DNA from: Moesziomyces globuligerus
Lineage: Eukaryota; Basidiomycota; Ustilaginomycetes; Ustilaginales; Ustilaginaceae
Direction of reading: 5' to 3'
Assembly: GCA_030849465.1 (NCBI GenBank)
Contig: JARVLF010000018.1
Coordinates: 186,001 to 250,000, forward strand
Length of the DNA: 64,000 nt
Below are positions 1 through 10,234 of this stretch, one piece after another (within the stretch, counting starts at the first letter, position 1; each line of letters opens with the position of its first letter). Position numbers and translations under genes: made by a program. The notes under the pieces were generated by a model. It was given only the letters and a program-made list of their open reading frames with translations, did not search any database and was not told where the DNA came from.

Positions 1-183
1 GAAAGCTCGAAATCGATGGCATCCAAAATCAATGCTACATGAAGTGCAAGGGAATCGTGTCAAAGCGAAGTGAGCCTGGATATATGGGTTGGGATGGATA
101 TGGAGCAGAGAAGAGGCAAAGCCGAACGGTGACAAAGAGCAGCGCGACGCGGAGTGAGGGTCGCACTCATTTTTTCCTAAGTT

Positions 184-195
184 GGGGGGGGGGGG
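184..195. repeat. 12-nt homopolymer G tract
   Basis: An uninterrupted run of 12 G on the plus strand lies about 32 nt beyond the stop codon of the minus-strand transporter gene. In that transcript it would be a poly(C) tract in the 3' UTR. The rest of positions 1-226 shows no coding signal. Confidence 0.9.
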
Positions 196-226
196 AATGG
201 GGAGCGGGAAAAACGTCGCCACGCGT

Positions 227-1837
227 TTAGTGGCGCGAGGGAACGCGAGCAGCGGTGTTCTGAGCGAGGGCACCGACGGCGTCGCCAGTGATGTCCTGGG
301 GAGCGAACGAGTCGCGCTGCTGGTACTTGATCTCCTTGATGTCCTCTTCGGACTGGACGTCGGACTCCTCGTCCGACTTGAGCAGGCTCTGGTCGATCGC
401 CTTGGGGTTGAACGAGAGCGAGCCGCGGGGGATGAAGGTGGCGGCGATGATGATGATCGAGAGAATGGTGAAGTGGACACCACCGACGTACTTGAGGCAG
501 TCGCGGGCCTGGTTGATGGCAGCGACGCCCGACTTGCCTCGGAGCTGGCGGTCGACCCATCGACCGAGGAAGGTCGAGATGAGCGAGTACATGACAATGT
601 AGGTGACGTAGAGGAAGGCCATGACAGCACCGAGCGCCGACACGTCCTTGTCCTTGGCCTCCATCCTGGCGAGCGTCGACTGGATGTAAGCGGCGAGCGA
701 GACGTCACCAGCAGCCCAACCGTACGAGATGGGGGTGAAGACGGCAGCGAGCTTCCAGGCCGACGAGACCTGGCCGCGGGTGTAGGGGAAGAAGGGCATG
801 ACCCAGACGAGGTTGAGGAGGAGAGCGTCGAGACGGAGCCAGGGCATCGGGGTGGGGACAGCCTGGGTGAAGAGCATGACCGAGAGAGCACCGAGCAGCT
901 CACCGAAGTTGGAACCACCGACGATGATCTGCGAGTAGGACGAGACGCCGATGATCGACTTGGCGTAGATGGGAGCAAGACCGTTCTCGAGGTATCGGTG
1001 TCCGTACAGGGCGAAGGCGTAGCCGGGAACGAGCCAGATGAAGCGACGGTCGGTGAAGATGAGGTAGCCACCGTACCAGAAGGCCTTGGCGAAGGCGCGC
1101 ACACCGTCGACCATCGACATGAGCAGACCGCGCTGCTCGACCTCGACGCGGGCGAGCTTCGAGTCATCCTCGCTGCGCTGGCTCTCGCCGAGCGACGAGA
1201 TCCAGATCCAGGTGCAGGCAGCCAGGGTGAAGAGGACGGGCGAGAGGAAGGCCGAGTAGTTGTAGCCGAAGTAGCCGATGAGCGAAGTCGAGGTGAAGGC
1301 ACCCGTGGTACCGGCGACCTCGTACATGACGTGGACGAAAGCGTCCATCTTCCTCAGCCTCTCGACATCGCCGCCGACAATGTCACGGGGGATGACACGG
1401 CGGATGAGCTCGACAGTGCCGTACGAGATACCAGAGACGACGTAGATGGGGAAAAGACCGTTGGGGCTCCAGGTGCCGTACTTGGTCTTGTTGTTAGCCG
1501 TCTTGTACTTGAGCACACCGCCGGTAGCAGCATCGGCGATGAGAGGGATGCACGAGATGACACCGAAGGTGAGGACGGCGGTGGCGAGAACCGAGCGGGT
1601 GGGGAAGCGCTTGATGAGCGGGGCGACGATGATGGAGCCGATGCACTGGGCGGCGTAGTTGGTGCCGGTCAGAACGGCGATCTTCTCGAAGCGACGGTTG
1701 CCGAAACGCTCGTTAGCCTGGGTGATGAAGGAGCCGTTGAAGTATTCAAGCGCGAACTTGTACATCATGATGCCGAGGGTGTAGATGGCGATGTTGCGCC
1801 TCTGCTCGGCCGTGAAGGCGCTCCAGAACTTGACCAT
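227..1837 (-). CDS. MFS-type multi-pass membrane transporter
   Basis: The predicted protein has 536 residues and many hydrophobic segments, about 10-12 membrane spans, typical of a major facilitator superfamily permease. The open frame runs upstream to 2092, but only from a non-ATG codon. The first ATG, at 1837, gives an N-terminus beginning MVKFWSAFTAEQRRN just before the first hydrophobic stretch, so it is preferred. A cytoplasmic central loop rich in charged residues (around SLGESQRSEDDSKLARVEVEQ) separates two halves, as in MFS proteins, and the C-terminal tail is acidic. I cannot name a substrate. No intron is evident. The 3' UTR contains a poly(C) tract. Confidence 0.7.
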   Translation of the reverse strand: MVKFWSAFTAEQRRNIAIYTLGIMMYKFALEYFNGSFITQANERFGNRRFEKIAVLTGTNYAAQCIGSIIVAPLIKRFPTRSVLATAVLTFGVISCIPLIADAATGGVLKYKTANNKTKYGTWSPNGLFPIYVVSGISYGTVELIRRVIPRDIVGGDVERLRKMDAFVHVMYEVAGTTGAFTSTSLIGYFGYNYSAFLSPVLFTLAACTWIWISSLGESQRSEDDSKLARVEVEQRGLLMSMVDGVRAFAKAFWYGGYLIFTDRRFIWLVPGYAFALYGHRYLENGLAPIYAKSIIGVSSYSQIIVGGSNFGELLGALSVMLFTQAVPTPMPWLRLDALLLNLVWVMPFFPYTRGQVSSAWKLAAVFTPISYGWAAGDVSLAAYIQSTLARMEAKDKDVSALGAVMAFLYVTYIVMYSLISTFLGRWVDRQLRGKSGVAAINQARDCLKYVGGVHFTILSIIIIAATFIPRGSLSFNPKAIDQSLLKSDEESDVQSEEDIKEIKYQQRDSFAPQDITGDAVGALAQNTAARVPSRH

Positions 1838-4305
1838 AGTGAAGGACAAGATCGAGAAACGGGGGGAGACGCGGGTCTTGGTGGGGTGGGAGGCGCGTGG
1901 AAGCTTGACGACGCTTCCGAAAGACGCAGGTGAGGAGCCCAGGTGGGAAAGGTGAGGGTGAAGAAGGTGAGTTGGGGGATCTTGCTTGACGAGGGAGGAG
2001 GATGAAAGCATACGCCTTGGTCTTATACTGCCGAAGGAGGCAACGCCCGCGGGCGGCCGACGGGTGGCGACCGCCCTCAGTCCGATGCACAAGCTACTGT
2101 AGCTGCAACTCTAGCTTGGTAGTGCCTGACTCTCTGCATCGGCGGGGGAGCGCGGCGGAAGGCATCGGAGGGCAAGTGGATTAGGTACAGGTACGGGACG
2201 AAGCGAGGCGAGGGCGGTCAAGTCTTGGCCGGGCTTCGCATCGTGTACACGTTCCTATCGTATGGGTTCGGGGGATTCTGGATCTCAACTTCGAGGTCGA
2301 CGGAGGGCGGAGTCCAGAACCAGAACGTCTGAGGCGGAGTCGTCTGCTTGAGACCCGCTGTATGCGTCCATACTCCAGAGGGAGACGGGACAGCTGCCGT
2401 GCGAGGGAAGTGCAGCCACGAGGGGGCGCATGCAGCAAGGGATCTGGAGAATGCTAGCACGAATTGGAAATTGCGTCCAACTTGCTCGATGAGGAGGCCC
2501 AAGGCGGTGAGCGATGCATGAGACTGTGGCGGCGGGGTGCGGAAGTTGACAGGAAGGGGCGCACGTTCTTAGCGCCGGTTGGGCAGGTCGGGATCGGCGG
2601 GTGGACATTTCTGTGAAACCGACTTTGACCGCGGAAGGCTATGGCCAGGTCGGGCGGCGACCGATCCGACTAGTAGGAACCGTCGGGCTTCGGATGGGGA
2701 AGGGCTTGACGAGAACGTGCGCATCGCCATAAGCACAAATTTGAGGATGGAGGCGCGGGGCTACGATTTAGCGGGGAAAGCAGCAGAGACCCAAGCGCAT
2801 TCCTGGGCCCATTCGACATGCCACTGGGCTCATTCGACGACTCCCGTGACATTGGTAGAGAACCATGCCGCGCGCCATTTTCAATCATCCGCATCAGCTT
2901 GCCAGCACGGTCGGGCGGTCTCTGCGCTCATTCCCATCTACTAGCCTACGAGCTAAGCTCGAGGCCCGCTTCCAGCGATGCTGCATCCGACGACGCGGAG
3001 ATGCTGCATCTGGCTGATCATCCTTCCTGCGCGCCCTTCGAGCAGGAGCTTCCGTACGCTTTGCGAGCGGAAACTAAAAGCAAGTTGACCGTTTGTATGG
3101 CAGAGAGAGCGATACCTAGCGTGGAGGGACCTTGCTATCCTCGAGTAGATGGGTGCTTTGCGTCTTACTGAGGAGACAATGAGCTCAACTCCGCTCGGAA
3201 TGCCAGCATCCGAAGGCTCAAGACGGTGAGTGTGGCCATGCTTGGCACGGGCAAGGACGTGAACGTGCTCGACCATGGCTCGCTCGCGTGGGAGTGGGCA
3301 AGCTTTGCAAGCAGCTGTCAGCCTTGTACTGTAGCGAGGGGGACCACGCATGGTTGTGGCAATCGCGGTGCTGCGTGTCGCCTAGCTGTATGCCTTGCAG
3401 AGGCGAAGCGGGTGGAGCGGGTCGAGCGGGTCGAGCCAAGCTGTCCATCAGTGCGTACGTCGGGCGAGGCTCGCTGGCTGAGATCGAAATCGCCCAGATT
3501 GCGAATTTGAGGGCGGAAACTCAGACAACAAAAAGTCTTGGCGTCGTTCGGACGAGCAGACTCGGGTGGTGCGTTTCTAAGTTTGGCCACAGCGGTCGTG
3601 AAAGTCGAGGGCGATGAGTACAGGTCGATTGGAGAGAGGCACGGAAGGACCGATGCAGCCACCCGCGCAATTGGATGAGCTTGCGTGCTCACTCCGCATC
3701 GAAGCTGCAAGTTGATGGATGGGGATGTCCACGTTGGCTTCTTGGCAGCTCGCTTGCGTGGCGTCTTTCGGTGGACAAGGGTCCACAAGGCTTCAGGCGA
3801 GTCCCACGCGACACGGTAGCAGCTGCGCCAAGACCAAGCGCGGTCTTGGCATTTTCGGAGCCCAGTTCAACCTCAGCTCTCCGAGCTCGTACGCCCTTGC
3901 TGTGAAATTCGCCATCCCCTGGCCATGCCCCTCGATGAGACGTCGTCTCGCCCCGTGCATGCCTCGGTAATGCTGTGCCTTACAAATGCATGCAGAGAAG
4001 CCCGCAAGTTGGACGGTACTGCAAGTGAACGTCTAGCCAAAGAACGACCCGCCTTCAGGACACGTGCGGGCCTTTGTGTGAACTTCAGTTGACAGGCCTT
4101 CAGCCTCCTGGTCGCCCTAGCGCACTGGGGAGATTGCACAGTCCCCGATACCGATCGATCGGTGGTGAACAGCTCGAGGCACATGTGTAATCGGGCGACG
4201 CAATGTACCGGTCTCCGTGTCTACGCAGGTTTCTCAAACCAACCAAGGTCTATTAGATCTAGTATAGTCAATGCATTCATATACGCGTAGCTTTCCTTCC
4301 CAGAC
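1838..4305. other. Intergenic region without a supported gene
   Basis: About 2.5 kb between the transporter start and the 5S rRNA gene. Short open frames occur on both strands, but they are compositionally random for GC-rich DNA, overlap one another and resemble no protein I know. The part next to 1837 is presumably the promoter and 5' UTR of the transporter. I see no tRNA, repeat or mobile element. Confidence 0.6.
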
Positions 4306-4423
4306 ATCTGCGGCCATAGAACCTTGAAAGCACCGCATCCCGTCCGATCTGCGAAGTTAAGCAAGGTATCGCCTAGTCAGTACTGCGGTGGGGGACCACG
4401 CGGGAATCCTAGGTGCTGCAGTT
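4306..4423 (+). rRNA. 5S rRNA: 5S ribosomal RNA
   Basis: A 118-nt sequence with the standard eukaryotic 5S order: AAAGCACCGCATCCCGTCCG in the 5' half, GATCTGCGAAGTTAAGC after it, and GGTGGGGGACCACGCGGGAA in the 3' half, the last two covering the internal control region used by TFIIIA. The first and last nine bases (4306-4314 and 4415-4423) pair as the terminal helix I with one mismatch. A run of T follows directly. It is a single gene set among protein genes and not inside an rDNA repeat. Confidence 0.95.
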
Positions 4424-4424
4424 C

Positions 4425-4444
4425 TTTTTGGATTTTCTTTTTTT
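4425..4444 (+). terminator. RNA polymerase III oligo-T terminator
   Basis: A run of five T begins one base after the mature 5S end, and a second run of seven T ends at 4444. Oligo-T on the non-template strand is the known Pol III termination signal. Confidence 0.8.
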
Positions 4445-4762
4445 GGCCTCCTTTTTTGCACCTTGATTAGCAGCCGGCACACGCACCTCACGGTGCAACG
4501 CCCCATTAAGATACTTAAGTTGTGGTGGCTCGAGTCTTGTGCAGATGTGCCCCCATTCTTCGCTTGCACCGACACGAGAAGGGGACACGCCCTTTCTTTG
4601 CCAACGGTAAGAGGGAAGAGTAGGAGGATGGGAACAGGCTGGTCGTCATTGCGATGAAGCGGGGTATATGAAGATAGGTACAAGTGGCTGGATGTCGATG
4701 TTACACGCCGGGAGAAGGAACGTCAAAGAAGACGACCATCACGCTGCAAGCGGCGGATTTGC

Positions 4763-5686
4763 CTACAGTGGCATGGTCCGCAGGCGCTTGACGAGCTTGG
4801 CTTGCTCGCTCGCGGCCGTCGCTTGCTCGAGGATCGACTGTGATGCAGTAGCCGCGTGCGGAAGGGCAAGGCATGGGATTGCAAGGTCAGTATGGGTGAT
4901 CACAGCCGACTTCCAAGCACGGTGACCGTCTGCCGTCTCTGCACTTACCACTTGGAGACTGGTGATGTCGACGACCGATTGTCTGAGCGTGTCGGCCACC
5001 TCGGCTTTTCGCTTGAGATCGAGCGTGAGGGGTCGGCTGCGTTCGCGCAGTTTCGTAGCATGCTCCTTTTCTGCTGCGCGGCGTTGCTGCTCCTTTTTCG
5101 CCTCGAGCGCGCGGATGACCGCCGCGCGCTTCTCCATCGCTTCTGCTCGGCGAGCTGGCAAAGACTTGCGGAACGCGATCACTTCGGTAGTGAGATTGTT
5201 GGCCTGGTCGTTGAGCATCTGCAGGCGTCTCGAGAGTTCTTCATCGAATGGCTCGACCCCTACGTGCAAGACAAAGAAATCACAGCAGTAGACCCGTCAG
5301 CTTCTGCCCCCGAAGGATCTGTCGCCTCCATGCTGCATGCACTCACCTTTGCTGTGTCTGCTGTATTCGTGCGGTGTCATTCCGTTGTACAACAAGTTGC
5401 GCTCGATCTTGGCCTTGGTAGCACCCGTCAGCTGTGAGGTGAAGGAGATCGAGGAGAGCGTCAGCACTTAATCAGAGCCACCACACTAGCGAAGCAGGGC
5501 TGTTTATAGAATCGGACTCACCCTCTTGATCGTCTTATCTACCACCGCCTTCAACGCCCTGTCGCGGTCGAGTTCGCTGCCAAACTCCATCTGCGCGACT
5601 TTGGACGCGTGTTGGTGAATCACTCGGAGCACATGCTCCAAGTCTGCTGGTCGATCCAGATTGAGGCGTGGGAAGTGACCGGACAT
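4763..5686 (-). CDS. NSL1: Kinetochore protein NSL1/Mis14, four exons
   Basis: Exons, in transcript order: 5686-5522, 5431-5347, 5259-4949, 4837-4763; joined they give 211 residues, close to yeast Nsl1 (216 aa) and fission yeast Mis14 (about 210). Introns start GTGAGT, GTGAGT and GTAAGT and end in AG. The third is a multiple of three, so reading through it stays open. The start at 5686 is the only ATG in the first exon frame. Conserved family stretches are the N-terminal block ending VVDKTIKR, the middle EYSRHSKGVEPFDEEL, and a following heptad-rich helix with LPARRAEAMEKRAAVIRALE. NSL1 belongs to the MIS12/MIND complex, which links centromeric chromatin to Ndc80. Assignment rests on motif recall. 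Confidence 0.8.
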
Positions 5687-6410
5687 CGTGGTGCTGCGCT
5701 TCCTTCTGTTCTTGCTATGTGGTGTGCTCGATCGCGCGGAGGTGCTGCCCAGATGCGAGAAAGTCGGGTGTTCGGATGAGCCGACAGAGAAAGTGGCTGC
5801 TGGAGTAGATTGGAGATTGTCGCCCAGGTAGATGCGTTTGCTAGCCGCTGTGCGCAGTGAAGCGTGGCGAAGCGAACCTTCTTTACCAGGTGATGAGGAG
5901 ACGGAGGTGGAAGCTGGTGGTGACAAAGTGCGATCGGTCGGATGAGCCGATTGCTTCTAGATCAACACGACTCCACTTGCTTGCATCCGCTCCACACAAC
6001 CGCCTGCCGCTGCGGTTGCGCGTTTTTTGGCTGTGATGCGGGAAAAACACGCAGACTGCGTCTCTAGACGCGTCGTGGCCAAACGGCATCCGAAGGGCGG
6101 TCGCTCACCAGTCAGCCCGAATTCCGCAGCGTGCCGGGCCGCTTGCCCAGGCGCGATTGCAGCACTGAGCACCGGCGCTTCAGGCGGAAAGAAGGTCGGG
6201 ATGCGGAAGAGTGTTGTTCTTGGGCCGGCTGCCGAGCCGTTCACTCGCTACTGTCGTGAGGCCGCACGTCCCGCAACCCGTCCTCCTGCAGGTCACATCG
6301 GATTCTAGCAGTGCGGATCGCCGTAACCATCCTTACTCTGCGCCACCAATCAGCCCCCTGCGTCCGCAATCCCGTCTCACGACTCACCGCTGCAACAGCA
6401 TGTCACAGCG
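5687..6410. promoter_or_regulatory. Divergent promoter region of NSL1 and the 842-aa gene
   Basis: 724 bp separate two start codons pointing away from each other. No convincing ORF with an ATG is present; the open frame extending NSL1 upstream begins at a TTG. No TATA box or named operator could be identified. Confidence 0.5.
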
Positions 6411-8939
6411 ATGACCGACAAGCCGGACAGCCAGGCTGCGAAACCCGGGCGGCCCTATGTACTTTTGCCGCCCACGCTCGCACAGCTCGTCGAAGACCGC
6501 TTCGACGAAGACCAGCACGAGCAGGCCGTCGCCCTCCTCGAGCAGCTCCTGACATACGGATCGAGACCATCACCCAAGTCAGTCCAAAAGCTGCTTGCGC
6601 TCAGCCTCTGCTCTCTTTCGCCGGGGCAGCTTGCTTCCACCTCGAGGTGGACCCTCGATGACCAGCTCCACAACATCGCCGCCGGACTCATGGTACAATC
6701 GAAGAACAGCAATCGCGACAACAACGCCATCAAGGCTGCGGCTGCTTCTCAGTCGGAGAGGCCCTCCTCCACGACCGTCATCAAGGCAACTGCCTTGCTC
6801 TTCGAGTACGCTCAAGCTGTCTCGCAGCATCGTGCGACGAAACTGTCCAGCGCGGCTGAGCCCTCGGACGACCGCGTAGCGTCGCTGCATGCGCGTCAAG
6901 TCCTTGAATCGCTTCCGTCACGAAGGAAGCCGCTTTCCACTCCTCCAAGCACGTCTCCCGGATCTTCTAGGCGGACACGAAGGACCTCTGACTTGTCGGA
7001 CGTCAGCGATGGTGGAGAGCCGTTCGAAGCAAGCTCCATCGAACGCTGGGTCTTTGAGCATCTCCACCGAGCCGACGACGTTTGGGACCTGCTCTGCGGT
7101 CGACAGTATTCGGCTCCTCCGCCCTCCGGAGGTCATGCCCAGGCGCATGTGACGGAATTCTGGATGAGCATACCGCAACGCAAACGATACCTCAAGCAGC
7201 TACAAAGTACCAACTCCAGCAGTCATCGCCTCGAAGACAGGCTTCGCGAGCTTCAACGCAGGAAGCGAAGCGGCGAGACGATAGACTCTTCTTCTTCGTC
7301 AGAAAGCGAGCAAGAATCCGACAACGAGGACGACTGGCCCAGGCTTTCCACTCCCGGCCGCAGCAACAAGCGTGTCATCTCGTCCAATGGCCGTCGACGC
7401 GGCGGCACAGCCTCTTCTTCGCCAAAGAAGCGCTCACGCTCCGAGAACGTCGCTGTTTCACAACGAGATGACGAAGCCGCGGAGCGTCGCCATCTTCAGT
7501 TGACCGAAGGCGCATGGCGAACGCTTTCCGTTCTTGTGGCTCTCTGGGAGCAGACTGCTCCTCCAGACACCTCGGACGGCGTACACCAGCAAGATGCACC
7601 GCTCAAGAGCGACACACCTCCCCTTCTGTGGCAGTTTCCTCGTACTCGTCTCGTCCTAAAAGTGGGTCGTGCAGGTCTGCGTGGGGCCGACAGTAACGAC
7701 GCCACCGACGATGTCGACCGAGCTCTGGATGTCGCGTTCTCCTTCTCGCGCATCTTACCTGCTTTCACGCCGCAGTCCGTCGAGAGCGGCGCAGACGTGA
7801 GTCTCTTAAACAAGGCCAATTCGAGTAGAGACGGCGGACGCGCGCGACTCCTCTCTTCCGTACCGCAGGCAGAGTTGAAGCACCGGCAGACAATCGGCGA
7901 GCAAAAGCTGGAGCAGACGATGGCAGAGCGCGCCGAGACCGCTGCCCGACTGCTTGCATCGATCTACCAGCTGGTCAAGCTCGAGTACATCCAGGATGGC
8001 GCCTTCGTCGAGGGCATGTCGGACCGTCTCGAGTCTCTCAGCGCTCGCGAGATCCAGTACCTCTCGATCCCGCTGCTCCATCGGCAACCATCTGCTGTCG
8101 CACGGGTGCTTGCGACCTATCTGGAAGATATCACCAAGGATCAAGGAGGGCCGAAGAAGCCCACATCAGCTTCGGCACTTTCCGTTCGATTCGCCGACGA
8201 CGTTTCGTTGTCTCTGGACTTAGCGCTCGCTCAGGCGCAGCCAAGCGAAGAGGCAGCGGATGCTATCTTGCGGACCAGCTCCAGACAAGACGAGAACGGC
8301 GACGCCAAGGCGGTGCTGGACTTTCTCTCGCTTCACGATCTCAAGCTCGACGGCTCCGCGGATGAGGGCGGTCCAATTGCTTTCCCGGACCAGACCAGCG
8401 GAAAGAGCGTCGTGCGGAAGCACGTATCGAAAGTTGCAAGACCAGGGGCCGGGGCGCGGATCAAAGGGCGGACCACTCATGCAACCACGGACGAAGCAGG
8501 AGCGAAAGTCGACACGGCCTTGACCGACGACGTGAAGAAAGGCGGACTGGTCGCGCTGGCCGTTGTGCGCATACTGCAGATGCAGGGCCGGGATCGGCTC
8601 AACCAGGTCAAGTTGCTCCTGGCTCGGTCGCTGAGTTGCGCGAGCGAGCAGGACGCAGGAACGCAGCGACGCGACGTGCGGACGTTCATGTCGCGGCTCA
8701 TCAAGGCGTTCGAGCGCGATGCCGACGAGATGGAAGCATGTCTGGCCGCCATGGCCTCGCATGTCGACAAGGCAGATGCTCGACGAGTCAAGTCGGAGAG
8801 CCGCGACAACGGCGCCTCGGGCGCCTTGGCACTTCCGTCGATGCATGCGCTCGTCGAACGCGGCGACGCCTTTCTCGATGCTACCCGGACTCTGGCACAC
8901 TCGACGCGTGTGCTGCGCGAGTGCCTTGCGCAAGACTGA
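6411..8939 (+). CDS. Unrecognised 842-aa nuclear-type protein
   Basis: One uninterrupted ATG-initiated frame encodes 842 residues. I do not recognise the family. Visible features: a fairly ordered N-terminal region with LEQLL and KLLALSL helices (residues about 1-150), a Ser/Arg/Lys-rich segment with KKRSRSE (about 300-350, a likely nuclear localisation signal) next to an acidic serine run (SSSSSESEQESDNEDDW), and a predicted helical C-terminal half with ERAETAARLLASIYQLVKLEYIQ (about 510-530) and LRECLAQD at the end. The composition suggests a nuclear scaffold or regulatory protein, but that is inference only. It is convergent with COA8 and divergent from NSL1. Confidence 0.75.
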   Translation: MTDKPDSQAAKPGRPYVLLPPTLAQLVEDRFDEDQHEQAVALLEQLLTYGSRPSPKSVQKLLALSLCSLSPGQLASTSRWTLDDQLHNIAAGLMVQSKNSNRDNNAIKAAAASQSERPSSTTVIKATALLFEYAQAVSQHRATKLSSAAEPSDDRVASLHARQVLESLPSRRKPLSTPPSTSPGSSRRTRRTSDLSDVSDGGEPFEASSIERWVFEHLHRADDVWDLLCGRQYSAPPPSGGHAQAHVTEFWMSIPQRKRYLKQLQSTNSSSHRLEDRLRELQRRKRSGETIDSSSSSESEQESDNEDDWPRLSTPGRSNKRVISSNGRRRGGTASSSPKKRSRSENVAVSQRDDEAAERRHLQLTEGAWRTLSVLVALWEQTAPPDTSDGVHQQDAPLKSDTPPLLWQFPRTRLVLKVGRAGLRGADSNDATDDVDRALDVAFSFSRILPAFTPQSVESGADVSLLNKANSSRDGGRARLLSSVPQAELKHRQTIGEQKLEQTMAERAETAARLLASIYQLVKLEYIQDGAFVEGMSDRLESLSAREIQYLSIPLLHRQPSAVARVLATYLEDITKDQGGPKKPTSASALSVRFADDVSLSLDLALAQAQPSEEAADAILRTSSRQDENGDAKAVLDFLSLHDLKLDGSADEGGPIAFPDQTSGKSVVRKHVSKVARPGAGARIKGRTTHATTDEAGAKVDTALTDDVKKGGLVALAVVRILQMQGRDRLNQVKLLLARSLSCASEQDAGTQRRDVRTFMSRLIKAFERDADEMEACLAAMASHVDKADARRVKSESRDNGASGALALPSMHALVERGDAFLDATRTLAHSTRVLRECLAQD

Positions 8940-9313
8940 TCCGCACGTGGTCTTTCATTCTGCTATGCTGCTTGGAATGCAACTTTACTCATGCTCGATG
9001 GACGATACTAGAGTGCAGACGGACGCCGAAGTGTGAAGCGCAGGAATCCCGCTCGAACCAAGTGTAGCGCTGCAGCCCCCGAACTCGGTCAAGGAACCGA
9101 GTTGGTGGCTTTCATTCAAATGAGCGTTGTGGTCATTGCAGAGGGCCCGAGCTGATGGTTACATGGAATTGCTGGCTGAAGAATGATGACACTATAACAT
9201 ACATGGACGTGCGACCGTAGGAAGAGAGAGAAAGTACGAACGACTGCATCGTGAGGGGGGGGGGGGGGGATCAAATGTCCGGAACTCTTTAGACCGTTCT
9301 TGTTGGAGACGAA
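8940..9313. other. Convergent 3' intergenic region with 15-nt G tract
   Basis: 374 bp between two stop codons. Contains a run of 15 G at 9255-9269, which in the minus-strand COA8 transcript is a poly(C) tract 45-59 nt after the stop. No gene seen. Confidence 0.7.
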
Positions 9314-10234
9314 TCAGTCGATTCGGCCCAGCTTGCGTTCGACGGAGCCGATGATCTTTGCCCAGGTGCGCAGGCCCTGGTATCTGGCAGCGGGGGCGAG
9401 ATCTCCAAAGGTCTGTCGCCAGAGCTGGCGGTTGTAAGCGCGGTGACGTGCGGCATTGGCCTTCAGCCAAGCCGAGTAGAACGTAGCGAGGGAGTCGGAG
9501 TCGAGATCGAGTTCGGACTCTGTGCTGCTCTGTATAGAGCTCGAAGCCTCTGGCGCTTCGGAGGGAGTCGATGTGGAAGGGAGGGTGGCGACGGCCTTGC
9601 TCGAGCCAGTGCGTGATCGGAATGCAGAGAGCGCCTGGATGAAGCGTGCGTTGTTGTCCTGCCAGAAGCGCTGGTTGAAGTTGTCGGCACGCGCCATGCG
9701 CAGCTTGTGAGCCAGCTCGGCTTCTTCGAGTTTCGCCAGCAGGCGTTCAAAGTAGAGCGAGGGAGAACGAGTACCTCTGCGACGCATGTGCGTGGTGCCG
9801 GACCAGCCGAGGTTGGAATCGCCCGAGGTGGTGAATTCATGCAGAGAGTACGGATGCGACATGCTCAGCGATGCCGAGGAGCCAGATCCCATCTGCGCCG
9901 AGGCAGCGTCGGAAGAAGCCGACGACGAGGCAGAAGAGGCCTCTTCGAACGCAGAGCCGTATCGGATGGGCCGAAGATTGCTGATCGGATCGGGAGGTCC
10001 GACCATGTCGGCTCCAGGTCGTGATGTGAAGCGCGCAGAACGGCGAGACTGCCTCGAAGGCGGCGAAGCAGATGCGGCCGAAGAAGAAGAGGAGGCCCCA
10101 GCGGCGGAGGAAGAAGCCAGGTAGCGTCGACTCTCCCGCCCTACAGTGCTCGCTGACACCAAGCCGCGCGGATCCGAGCATCGAGCAGCTCGTGCTGCGG
10201 TGCCCACGATGGGATTCATGGTGCTGACGACCAT
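9314..10234 (-). CDS. COA8: COA8/APOPT1-family mitochondrial cytochrome c oxidase assembly factor
   Basis: The 306-residue protein starts at the ATG at 10234; the longer open frame upstream begins at a non-ATG codon and is low-complexity. The N-terminus is basic and Ser/Ala-rich (MVVSTMNPIVGTAARAARCS), fitting a mitochondrial presequence. The family core is clear: DPISNLRPIRYG at about residues 82-93, then DNFNQRFWQDNNARF (about 180-195), then FYSAWLKANAARHRAYNRQLW and a final RTWAKIIGSVERKLGR. COA8 supports assembly and stability of cytochrome c oxidase in mitochondria. A serine-rich insert between the first two core blocks makes it longer than the animal protein (about 206 aa). Confidence 0.85.
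   Translation of the reverse strand: MVVSTMNPIVGTAARAARCSDPRGLVSASTVGRESRRYLASSSAAGASSSSSAASASPPSRQSRRSARFTSRPGADMVGPPDPISNLRPIRYGSAFEEASSASSSASSDAASAQMGSGSSASLSMSHPYSLHEFTTSGDSNLGWSGTTHMRRRGTRSPSLYFERLLAKLEEAELAHKLRMARADNFNQRFWQDNNARFIQALSAFRSRTGSSKAVATLPSTSTPSEAPEASSSIQSSTESELDLDSDSLATFYSAWLKANAARHRAYNRQLWRQTFGDLAPAARYQGLRTWAKIIGSVERKLGRID

Noticed and set aside
182..1933. Long plus-strand ORF (583 aa) opposite the transporter
   Set aside because: It lies wholly antisense to a clear membrane protein, is extremely Asp/Glu/Gly/Arg-rich, and arises from the GC-rich third codon positions of the real gene.
4388..4657. ORFs across the 5S rRNA gene
   Set aside because: They overlap a clear rRNA gene and its terminator and have no family features.
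5687..5926. N-terminal extension of NSL1 by 80 residues
   Set aside because: The extension begins at a TTG and contains no ATG; it is Ser/Thr/Pro-rich leader sequence, and the ATG at 5686 gives the usual family length.
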